From a virus, in IMG/VR virus record IMGVR_UViG_3300037882_000161, positions 1 to 40,496 of that record: a stretch of 40,496 nt of DNA. One strand, written 5' to 3'. A program made the translations under genes and the position numbers. Below, one piece after another: positions 20,614 through 26,099 of the stretch. How positions within the stretch are numbered: position 1 is the stretch's first letter; each line of letters starts with the position of its first letter. The notes under the pieces are model-generated. The model had not been told where the DNA came from. It saw only the letters and a list, made by a program, of their open reading frames with translations, and did not search any database.

Positions 20614-20775
20614 TTAATACCGAGGGTATCCATCTGGACAACCAACTTGGTCAACCAAACATGATTCGGGTATCTCCCAAACTCCCATCGCATTTGTGAT
20701 TACAATGAGGGCGGTAAGTATTAAGACATAAATAACTACGGCTCGCACTCGCTTGCCTCGTCTGTTTAGTTTCAT
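20614..20775 (-). CDS. Small single-TM protein, 53 aa
   Basis: A 53 aa protein (MKLNRRGKRVR, then VVIYVLILTALIVITNAM, then WEIPESCLVDQVGCPDGYPRY). The N-terminus is basic, with one membrane span and two Cys outside, so it is probably an exported or anchored peptide with a disulphide. ATG 20775 has AGGAGTACAAGAG upstream and overlaps the preceding mini-gene by ATGA. The stop TAA lies inside a TTAAGACA copy. Confidence 0.6.
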   Translation of the reverse strand: MKLNRRGKRVRAVVIYVLILTALIVITNAMGVWEIPESCLVDQVGCPDGYPRY

Positions 20776-20846
20776 CTCTTGTACTCCTTGGCATGTTGGC
20801 ATGTGGATAGGGGGATGAGGCAGTCTCCGCAAATTGTCTCGGTCAC
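20772..20846 (-). CDS. Putative Cys-rich mini-protein, 24 aa
   Basis: A 24-codon frame (MTETICGDCLIPLSTCQHAKEYKR, GTG start) overlapping the upstream stop by GTGA and the downstream start by ATGA. The Cys/Cys/Cys/His order could make a minimal zinc knuckle. The double-overlap geometry is the main support; it is very short and may be only a ribosome re-initiation relay. Confidence 0.4.
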   Translation of the reverse strand: MTETICGDCLIPLSTCQHAKEYKR

Positions 20847-21400
20847 GATGCCACCGCCATGACCGCTGGCATGCTTGCCTTGAGTGCCTTGGTTATCTTC
20901 TGCATCTCCTCAATACTGAACCCACCGAGGCGGTCATAAGATGAGCAGTGACTGTTGGTAATCTGACTTAATACAGAATAGAATTCTGCTCTGATTGGTG
21001 CCTCGTTTGATTCCTGATTGCGCTTGGCGATACGGCGTAGGCGTTCTGCTCTGATGTCCTTGGTTGGCTCCGCCTTGCGTGCCTCATGCATGCGCTTTAT
21101 TACTGACCAGTATTCATCGCGTATGTCCATGAGTCGGAAGTCTGTGCGGTAGCAGTTGAGTCTGCCGTCTTTGCCATGTGTTGGGCAGTCGAATCCGTAT
21201 GTCTTGCAGTTGGTCATGTAAACCACGCTTGCGCTTCGGTATCCTGTGGCTGGCTGTCCGTTTGCATCAAAGATTACATAGAAACGATTGCGACTGTGTT
21301 GGCTATGTGTCTTAAACAATGACTTTTGGTATGTCTGCATGCCGTTGTTCTGAGAGGTTGCATAGTAAGCAACTCCCGCCTTGAGTTCTGCTTTCTTCAT
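20843..21400 (-). CDS. Hypothetical protein, 185 aa
   Basis: A 185 aa protein with no assigned domain. MKKAELKAGVAYYATSQNN begins a beta-rich N-terminus (FYVIFDANGQPATGYRSASVVYMTNC), with Cys/His in FDCPTHGKDGRLNC and a basic helical C-terminal half (ERLRRIAKRNQESNEAPIRAEFY). The N-terminal part resembles the small site-specific-binding or WYL-like folds only superficially, so it is left unassigned. SD AGGAGAAAAAG precedes ATG 21400. It is the first gene after CRP-like box B. Confidence 0.6.
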   Translation of the reverse strand: MKKAELKAGVAYYATSQNNGMQTYQKSLFKTHSQHSRNRFYVIFDANGQPATGYRSASVVYMTNCKTYGFDCPTHGKDGRLNCYRTDFRLMDIRDEYWSVIKRMHEARKAEPTKDIRAERLRRIAKRNQESNEAPIRAEFYSVLSQITNSHCSSYDRLGGFSIEEMQKITKALKASMPAVMAVAS

Positions 21401-21450
21401 CTGCTTTTTCTCCTGTGCTTGTAGGTAACGGGATTGTTACCAGTGCCTCA

Positions 21451-21506
21451 ATGGTGGCATGACCACCGCGGTTTCTTCAACATTTGAGGCTGTGATTTTC
21501 ATCACA
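21451..21506 (-). promoter_or_regulatory. CRP-like box B plus promoter for the 21400-20614 unit
   Basis: The perfect palindrome TGTGATTTTCATCACA is at 21491-21506. After a 10-base gap come TTGAAG (21480-21475), an 18-base spacer and CACCAT (21456-21451). It aligns base for base in layout with promoter C, including the shared GCCTCAAA directly after the box and ATTGAGGCAC at the -10. GCCTCAA and TTGAGGC can also pair as a long hairpin around GGTGGTCATGCCACC. Confidence 0.6.
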
Positions 21507-21520
21507 TGTATCTCTCTGTC

Positions 21521-21700
21521 TTAATAAAGAATCTCCTGAATCTTTTTCTCATGTTGTTCTTGGATTGCGTTAGGTACTTTTTCTGTCTTAATAAATAACT
21601 CACCCTTGAACCAGTCAATGTGTGTCCCGTACTCCCCAAAGAAAGTTCGGGCTGTGTATTTTCCATAAACAAAATCTTGTTTTGTCTCTGTGATTTCCAT
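21521..21700 (-). CDS. Hypothetical mini-protein, 59 aa
   Basis: A 59 aa protein (MEITETKQDFVYGKYTARTFFGEYGTHIDWFKGELFIKTEK, then QEQHEKKIQEILY), probably a small beta fold plus helix; unrecognised. It starts at a TAA-GAC-ATG junction (21700), has a second TTAAGACA copy in FIKTEK, and ends on a third (TAT TAA GACAGA). This makes it the most motif-dense gene. Confidence 0.6.
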   Translation of the reverse strand: MEITETKQDFVYGKYTARTFFGEYGTHIDWFKGELFIKTEKVPNAIQEQHEKKIQEILY

Positions 21701-21703
21701 GTC

Positions 21704-21883
21704 TTAAGCCACAACCTTTCCACTTGCAATCTTTGCCTCTGCCTTGTTGCGCCACCCAAGGGCGATTCGATAAGCATCGGTTGAATCTTTGCAGTTGTTT
21801 AGTTCTGCTTCAAACTCTGTAACTTCCATACCTGCTCGGCTGAGTGCTGAATAAGCATCTGCCATCATGTATCGTGCATCCAT
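21704..21883 (-). CDS. Hypothetical mini-protein, 59 aa
   Basis: A 59 aa helical protein (MDARYMMADAYSALSRAGMEVTEFEAELNNCKDSTDAYRIALGWRNKAEAKIASGKVVA). It has an excellent SD (ACAGGAGAACGAAG before ATG 21883) directly following a TTAAGACA copy, and its stop lies in GGCTTAAGACATG. It is the first gene downstream of promoter C. Confidence 0.65.
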   Translation of the reverse strand: MDARYMMADAYSALSRAGMEVTEFEAELNNCKDSTDAYRIALGWRNKAEAKIASGKVVA

Positions 21884-21940
21884 CTTCGTTCTCCTGTCTT
21901 AATAAACAAGCCGAGTATTTCCCGCCTTGCTTGTGCCTCA

Positions 21941-21997
21941 ATCATGTCGTGAGCATGCGCCATCTGTCAATGGTTTGAGGCTGTGATGTTAGTCACA
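21941..21997 (-). promoter_or_regulatory. CRP-like box C plus promoter for the 21883-21521 unit
   Basis: Box TGTGATGTTAGTCACA (21982-21997) overlaps the stop of the upstream zinc-ribbon gene. After an 11-base gap come TTGACA (21970-21965), an 18-base spacer and CATGAT (21946-21941), leaving a leader of about 50 bases before ATG 21883. Promoters B and C share GCCTCAAA and ATTGAGGCAC, so they are probably duplicates. Confidence 0.65.
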
Positions 21998-22169
21998 TTT
22001 TTAGTTGTGTCTTAAGTTCCAACTTAATCCTTTCAATGTCGGCATCATCTAAGTTTGTGTCGTAAGACACACCACATTTAGGGCATGCAATCTCTGCCAT
22101 GAAACGCATGCCATAAGGGGCGAGTGTGATTCGTGTCACGCTGTTGCAATCTTCACATGTTGAGTTCAT
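21993..22169 (-). CDS. Small zinc-ribbon protein, 58 aa
   Basis: A 58 aa protein: MNSTCEDCNSVTRITLAPYGMRFMAEIACPKCGVSYDTNL and an amphipathic C-terminal helix ELKTQLKM. The two CxxC pairs about 27 residues apart make a classic zinc ribbon. It starts in GGCTTAAGACATG and carries another copy in ELKTQ. It is the last gene of unit D. Confidence 0.7.
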   Translation of the reverse strand: MNSTCEDCNSVTRITLAPYGMRFMAEIACPKCGVSYDTNLDDADIERIKLELKTQLKM

Positions 22170-22172
22170 GTC

Positions 22173-22328
22173 TTAAGCCACAACCTCTCCGATGGTGCGT
22201 AGTTCTTCGATGTATCCGCGATGGTATGAGAGCCACCTTTCTAGTTGTTCGGCGCTCTCAAAATCCACCACGCCCTTGTATCCGTCACCTTCGCGCTCGT
22301 CACGCTTGACCACATAGAATTTAAGCAT
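22173..22328 (-). CDS. Hypothetical mini-protein, 51 aa
   Basis: A 51 aa protein (MLKFYVVKRDEREGDGYKGVVDFESAEQLERWLSYHRGYIEELRTIGEVVA), alpha/beta and unrecognised. Its ATG overlaps the upstream TAA (TAATG) and its stop is in the TAA-GAC-ATG junction. The ending GEVVA resembles GKVVA of the gene at 21704; the repeated GTTGTGGCTTAAGACATG suggests the 3' ends share a duplicated segment. Confidence 0.6.
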   Translation of the reverse strand: MLKFYVVKRDEREGDGYKGVVDFESAEQLERWLSYHRGYIEELRTIGEVVA

Positions 22329-22696
22329 TACGCCACCTCGCTTTCTGTCTTAATACCTGACCAGTTGCCACCCTGTGAGTAAAGCCATCCTGTGCCTTCG
22401 GTGTATAGATAGAAATACTCCTCGCCCGCGTTGAAGTTCTCGAACCAATCGCCTTCGCCTGTAAATGTGCGGGCGCTGTCTGATTCGGTGCCGTAGACTC
22501 CCGCCTTGGTTTCTTCTAGTGTCTCCATAAGTGCAGAGAATCCGCCAAGGGCGATGAGTTGTTCTGCCTGCTCTTTGCTGTTGTAGTAGGTAACCAAGCC
22601 AGCGCCTACGCCTGCGGGGTATCCATCCCAATGGCAGTAAATCGCTTTGATTGTGCCGTCTGATGTCTTAAGTCCGATTGTGCTTCTTGTTGCCAT
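22328..22696 (-). CDS. Conserved phage protein of MATRS/IYCHWDGYP type, 122 aa
   Basis: A 122 aa protein beginning MATRSTIGLKTSDGTIKAIYCHWDGYPAGVGAGLVTYYN, with DWFENFNAGEEYFYLYTEGTGWLYSQ. This N-terminal pattern is widespread in phages and some bacteria as an uncharacterised family (recollection). ATG 22696 has AGGAGACAG upstream; longer in-frame starts are not supported. It contains two TTAAGACA copies (GLKTS near the start, GIKTE near the end). It heads unit D. Confidence 0.75.
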   Translation of the reverse strand: MATRSTIGLKTSDGTIKAIYCHWDGYPAGVGAGLVTYYNSKEQAEQLIALGGFSALMETLEETKAGVYGTESDSARTFTGEGDWFENFNAGEEYFYLYTEGTGWLYSQGGNWSGIKTESEVA

Positions 22697-22758
22697 CTGT
22701 TCTGTCTCCTGTCTTAATACACAACCTGCGCGGTGCCTGTTGTGGTCTTGCTTGGTGC

Positions 22759-22814
22759 AATCTTCCCACCGTTTCCGATAGGAACCTAGCATTTCCGATG
22801 TGATGTTCATCACA
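22759..22814 (-). promoter_or_regulatory. CRP-like box D upstream of the 22696-21993 unit
   Basis: The perfect palindrome TGTGATGTTCATCACA is at 22799-22814, 103 bases before ATG 22696. At the spacing used by A-C the hexamers are poor (TAGGTT at 22788-22783, AAGATT at 22764-22759), so the promoter may be activator-dependent or lie elsewhere. TTTCCGAT is repeated at 22772 and 22792, exactly 20 bases apart. Confidence 0.5.
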
Positions 22815-22821
22815 CCTCACC

Positions 22822-22838
22822 CTCAACTTTAGGTTGAG
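22822..22838. promoter_or_regulatory. Short hairpin next to box D
   Basis: CTCAAC-tttag-GTTGAG is a 6-bp inverted repeat immediately beside CRP-like box D, between it and the SprT-gene terminator. It could be part of the terminator or an extra protein site. Confidence 0.4.
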
Positions 22839-22845
22839 AGTTAGC

Positions 22846-22892
22846 GCCCCCGCTAGGTCTTGAATCTGCGCCGACTTAATCGGTGCGGGGGC
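22846..22892 (-). terminator. Hairpin downstream of the SprT-like gene
   Basis: GCCCCCGC (22846-22853) pairs with GCGGGGGC (22885-22892). Inside the loop is CCGACTTAATCGG (22871-22883), a second small stem. It follows the SprT-like stop (22906) in the leftward direction. There is no strong U-tract, so it may be a weak terminator or an RNA-processing hairpin. Confidence 0.55.
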
Positions 22893-22905
22893 TTTCTGTC
22901 TTAAG

Positions 22906-23547
22906 TCATGCCTCCTTGTAGATTTCTTCGCATTGGTTGCATGTCACGCCGATTTCTAAGACGGTGCGAGATAGGCGGATGGTGTTCTCACAATCGCATT
23001 GTGCCTTAATCAAGTTGGTGTTTCTGCCTTTCTTCTTGGCAGATTCGCCACCAAGTGCCACCAAATCAAATGCGCCCGCAAGAATCTTGAGCGCCTTGCT
23101 CCATCGCTTGGCACCAAATTCTGTAAGTTCTGTTGAGGCGTGTCCCTTGCCCTTGATTTCTAGTGTCTTAAGACCGAGCGCCTCGGCTTGAGTCTTGAAA
23201 TGCTTGTTGTGATACTGGTTGCTTGAGCAATCTTCCACGCCGTTTTGGTGGTTGATTGAGTGCGCCACCTCATGCAAGAGGGTTGAAAGTAATTCCTCGG
23301 GGGTTGTGAAATGCTCAAGGTTGAAAGCAATCTCCGAGAAAGATTCCTCGCCATTTTGCCAAGGTGTGAAAGGTGTGAAATGTCCCTTGCGACCCTTGAG
23401 GTCGCGGGTCACCAAGAGAGTTGCGCGAGGTGCGCCTGTTTCTGCCTTGATGAGTTCATGAGCAGATTCAAGCGCCTTGGTGATTGTTGAAAGCGCCTCC
23501 GCCTTGGTTGATGCCTTGCCTGCCTTGGTTGCGGTTGCTTGTGTCAT
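22906..23547 (-). CDS. SprT-like zinc metalloprotein, 213 aa
   Basis: A SprT/Spartan-type predicted metallopeptidase. LLSTLLHEVAHSINHQNG holds HEVAH (residues 92-96). A third ligand is likely H116 in NKHFKTQAEALGL. The C-terminus is a zinc ribbon (C184-x-C186, C203-xx-C206). It may cleave DNA-bound proteins or host regulators; this is inference. SD AGGAGAAAC precedes ATG 23547. It is the first and only gene of the leftmost-starting unit, under CRP-like box E. One TTAAGACA copy encodes LKTLE, another follows the stop. Confidence 0.8.
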   Translation of the reverse strand: MTQATATKAGKASTKAEALSTITKALESAHELIKAETGAPRATLLVTRDLKGRKGHFTPFTPWQNGEESFSEIAFNLEHFTTPEELLSTLLHEVAHSINHQNGVEDCSSNQYHNKHFKTQAEALGLKTLEIKGKGHASTELTEFGAKRWSKALKILAGAFDLVALGGESAKKKGRNTNLIKAQCDCENTIRLSRTVLEIGVTCNQCEEIYKEA

Positions 23548-23585
23548 GTTCTGTTTCTCCTGTTCTGTTGTAAGTCCGATTGACT

Positions 23586-23604
23586 CACTAGGAGATTTCT
23601 AGTG
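23586..23604. promoter_or_regulatory. Operator-like inverted repeat over the SprT promoter -10
   Basis: CACTAG-gagattt-CTAGTG is a perfect 6-bp inverted repeat with a 7-base centre. It covers the predicted -10 (TAGAAA, 23601-23596) of the leftward SprT promoter and is therefore well placed for a repressor. Confidence 0.45.
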
Positions 23605-23671
23605 CCTCGGGTTAGGCGCGGTCAAATCTTGGTGAGCGTGTGTCGAAAAAAACTTTGTGAGATGCATCACA
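23596..23671 (-). promoter_or_regulatory. CRP-like box E plus promoter for the SprT-like gene
   Basis: Box TGTGAGATGCATCACA is at 23656-23671. TTGACC (23625-23620), an 18-base spacer and TAGAAA (23601-23596) follow, about 50 bases before ATG 23547. The box-to-(-35) gap is 30 bases, about two helical turns longer than the 10-11 bases at A-C, so the box keeps roughly the same face of the DNA. Confidence 0.55.
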
Positions 23672-24011
23672 TCCCGCGTGTGAGCGTGTGTCTCAAATAG
23701 TGAGACGGCAAGTGAGCGCCCCCGCATGCATGCCCCCCCGCCCCCCCGCGCTCCTTGTAGGGGCAAGAGTTAAACGCCTTTCAAGTGATAGCCCGCTCAC
23801 ATCGCTAGCCCTGCCCTCTTTCTTGTGTCGGGCTTGTGCTTTCTTGTAAGTAGATGAGTGATTGCAGGGTCATGTGTGACCCCAGGGTTGTTAAATGCGG
23901 TGTATATGTGTATATGTGTATGTACCCACATAACTTTGATAGTCCTCGTTATGGGGCGCTGACCAGCACTTATGTCTTAAGATAAAAGATTTTAAAAATA
24001 CTTGCCAAAAA

Positions 24012-24050
24012 AGTGTCCAATAAAGTGTCTCTGGACACCTATAGTATAGT
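24012..24050 (+). promoter_or_regulatory. Candidate late promoter/operator region upstream of terL
   Basis: AGTGTC occurs at 24012 and 24024 (12 bases apart) and its complement GGACAC at 24033, giving AAGTGTCC and GGACACCT as inverted arms. Directly downstream is TATAGTATAGT (24040-24050), a -10-like repeat. No good sigma-70 -35 sits at the right distance, so use of the phage sigma factor or an activator is possible. Confidence 0.45.
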
Positions 24051-24088
24051 GAGGGGCGTAAATAATGTAGCCCCTCTGCTTACTAGCA

Positions 24089-24204
24089 ACCAGCCCTAAG
24101 GCTGGTACCCTAATAAACGCCCTAACCTACGGCTTCCGCCTTAGGGCTACAGCCTACGGTTAGGAAAGAGAGTTTGGCGAAACGCTCCTAAAAGGTCGCG
24201 TTTC
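24089..24204 (+). promoter_or_regulatory. Structured 5' leader of the terminase operon
   Basis: Three stems are visible. H1: ACCAGCC-CTAA-GGCTGGT (24089-24106). H2: CCTAACC-tac-GGCT...AGCC-tac-GGTTAGG (24121-24164), 11 pairs around a 3x3 internal loop. H3: GAAACGC-12-GCGTTTC (24179-24204), with the only SD-like AAAGG in its loop. AGCCCTAAGGC (24092-24102) is also fully complementary to GCCTTAGGGCT (24138-24148), which would break H1 and H2. The leader may switch between two forms. Confidence 0.6.
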
Positions 24205-24210
24205 TGCTAC

Positions 24211-26085
24211 ATGCCTATGGAAAGAAAAAGAACGACTGCCGCATCCCATAAGTCGGATGCCATCAAAAAGCAAGTTATAGATTTTCTTATGCAGGGGTAC
24301 TCTGTTCAAAAAGCGATGGATGCCGTGGGTCGAAGTGTAAAGACCTACGAGTATTACCGTAAGACAGACCCCTCCTTTGCACTAGGAGTTGACAAGGTAC
24401 GGTCCATGACCGCCCGTGGGGACATCAATAGCCCCCGTGAGGAAGTGCCTCCTTTTGCGGAGTTTTCTAGCAAGTATCTAGGCACCGATGTCTATCCACA
24501 TCAACGACATTGGATTGACTTATTGGAATCCCGACCTCCCGTTGATGTGCATCCTTCCATCATCTTTGAGCCTGGGGACCCAGACCTACTGATTGTTAAT
24601 ACACCACCAGAGCATGCCAAGTCTACGACCATCACGGTCAACTATGCACTCTACGAGATTTGCCGTAACCCAAACATAAGAATCATCATCGTGTCTAAGA
24701 CACAGGCTATGGCGCAAAAGTTCCTGCTTTCCATCAAGAACCGTTTAACTCATCCTAAGTACCAAGACCTCCACCTGGCATTTGGTCCACCTGGGGGCTT
24801 TGAAAAGAATTCGGATTCGTGGAAGCAGGACTTAATTTACTTGTCCTCCGAGGCAAGAGACTCAGGCGAAAAGGACCCAACAGTTCAGGCTATTGGTGTT
24901 CGTGGTCATATCTACGGTGCGCGTGCTGACTTAATCATCATGGATGACTGTGTTGACCATACCAACGCCCATGAGTACGAAAAGCAGATTGACTGGATTC
25001 AGTCAGAAGTTATGTCCCGTATTGACCAAGACGGCGGTAAGTTGTTGGTCGTAGGCACTCGCCTTCGCCCTAAGGACTTGTACTCTGAATTACGCGACCC
25101 TATGCGTTACCCAGATGAAACTTCCCCCTGGACATACTTTGCACAACCTGCAGTATTAGAATTTGACGAGGACCCAACGAAATGGGTAACTCTCTGGGCT
25201 AAGACCAATATGCCACCTGTCAGTGGTAAAGGTATCCCAGATGAAAATGGTTTGTACGATAAATGGAGTGGACCTGCTCTTGCTAAGAAGCGTGGTCGTA
25301 TGTCGCCCAATCTATGGGCAATGGTTTATCAGCAGCAGCAAGTCCATGAGGACTCTGCCTTCCCTGGCGCTGCAGTAAAGGGTGTCATCAATGGCGCTCG
25401 CAACATCGGCATTATCCCCAAGGGTAAGGCTGGTAACAGAACTAACGGTATGGATGGCTTGATTGTTATGGCTGGTCTTGACCCCGCAGGTTCTGGGTTT
25501 ACTGCAGCAGTATGTATCGGCTTAGACATCTCAACTCAAAAGCGCTACATCTTGGATGTGTCCAACCAGCAAGGCATGAAGCCTGATGGTATTCGTTCCT
25601 TGATTAAGGACTGGACAGACAAGTACCGAGTTTCTGAGTGGCGAGTTGAAAAAAATGCTTTTCAAACCATGTTGACTCAGGACCGAGAGGTTCGGGAATA
25701 CCTCACAAGTAAGGGTGCAACACTTAAAGAACATCATACGGGAAACAACAAATGGGATGCAGACTTTGGTGTTGCATCACTTACTACCCTGTTTCACGAT
25801 TATGAAAATGGCAACGCCTTAGTTGAGTTTCCATCAACACATCAATCCGAAGGCTTAAAGGCTTTGATTGAGCAGTTGATTACCTGGTACCCAGATGCGC
25901 CTAAGTCTCAAAAGACTGACTGCGTAATGGCGTTCTGGTTCGTTGAACTGGCATGCCGAGACAGAATTACATCAACACAGTCGTACTCACGAAGGCACGG
26001 CAACTACAGCATATTTCAAACGAAGTATGACCGTCAACAACAGACTTACATAAATCTGGATGAACTAGAGGATATGTACGCATAG
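24211..26085 (+). CDS. terL: Terminase large subunit, 624 aa
   Basis: The packaging ATPase-nuclease. Walker A TPPEHAKSTT is at residues 131-140, Walker B LIIMDD at 241-246 and RGHIYGARAD at 231-240. The nuclease domain starts at MAGLDPAGSG (D424), with WRVEKNAFQ and a late DCVMAFWF. Residues 15-70 (DAIKKQVIDFLMQGYSVQKAMDAVGRSVKTYEYYRKTDPSF) form an extra helix-turn-helix region before the ATPase. No separate small terminase was found. There is no SD directly before ATG 24211; the nearest AAAGG is in the H3 loop of the leader. A second ATG (24217) is possible. Confidence 0.9.
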   Translation: MPMERKRTTAASHKSDAIKKQVIDFLMQGYSVQKAMDAVGRSVKTYEYYRKTDPSFALGVDKVRSMTARGDINSPREEVPPFAEFSSKYLGTDVYPHQRHWIDLLESRPPVDVHPSIIFEPGDPDLLIVNTPPEHAKSTTITVNYALYEICRNPNIRIIIVSKTQAMAQKFLLSIKNRLTHPKYQDLHLAFGPPGGFEKNSDSWKQDLIYLSSEARDSGEKDPTVQAIGVRGHIYGARADLIIMDDCVDHTNAHEYEKQIDWIQSEVMSRIDQDGGKLLVVGTRLRPKDLYSELRDPMRYPDETSPWTYFAQPAVLEFDEDPTKWVTLWAKTNMPPVSGKGIPDENGLYDKWSGPALAKKRGRMSPNLWAMVYQQQQVHEDSAFPGAAVKGVINGARNIGIIPKGKAGNRTNGMDGLIVMAGLDPAGSGFTAAVCIGLDISTQKRYILDVSNQQGMKPDGIRSLIKDWTDKYRVSEWRVEKNAFQTMLTQDREVREYLTSKGATLKEHHTGNNKWDADFGVASLTTLFHDYENGNALVEFPSTHQSEGLKALIEQLITWYPDAPKSQKTDCVMAFWFVELACRDRITSTQSYSRRHGNYSIFQTKYDRQQQTYINLDELEDMYA

Positions 26086-26099
26086 AAAAGGAGGTGGAT

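Larger units (their letters stand above)
18575..23980 (-). repeat. Dispersed octamer family TTAAGACA (about 20 same-orientation copies)
   Basis: Exact minus-strand TTAAGACA (plus-strand TGTCTTAA) begins at plus positions 18874, 19302, 19712, 19868, 20002, 20332, 20610, 21308, 21517, 21584, 21700, 21895, 22008, 22169, 22346, 22664, 22710, 22897, 23164 and 23973. Two opposite copies are at 18575 and 20721. The extended form is ATTAAGACAG or CTTAAGACA. Copies lie inside genes (read as L/I/F-K-T), on stop codons (TAT TAA GACA), in stop-start junctions (TAA GAC ATG) and before SDs (ACAGGAG). Elsewhere in the genome I count only about nine, in both orientations. The count was made by eye. Confidence 0.85.
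23548..24210. other. 663-base non-coding divergent region
   Basis: No gene was found. Leftward, it holds the SprT promoter with CRP-like box E. The middle has a C7-G-C7 tract (about 23731-23747) and a tandem GTGTATAT-like run (23901-23924). Around 23970-24030 it is AT-rich and includes a TTAAGACA copy. Further right are an operator-like cluster, a TATAGT repeat and a three-hairpin leader before the terminase gene. It separates the two largest divergent gene blocks and is the best place for an origin and main promoters. Confidence 0.6.

Noticed and set aside
21502-21777. 91-codon leftward frame across two mini-genes
   Set aside because: It is out of frame with the well-supported genes 21521-21700 and 21704-21883 and lacks an SD.
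21865-21963. 32-codon leftward frame (MAHAHDMIEAQ...) overlapping gene 21704-21883
   Set aside because: Its ATG lies inside the predicted promoter C, upstream of the expected transcript start, and has no SD.
22125-22140. TGTGATTCGTGTCACG, a sixth CRP-like site
   Set aside because: One mismatch, lies inside a coding region and is not before a gene start; kept out of the set.
22350-22631. Arg-rich antisense-register frame in the MATRS-type gene
   Set aside because: Arg/Trp-rich product typical of a shadow frame; the 122 aa gene has an SD and a conserved N-terminus.
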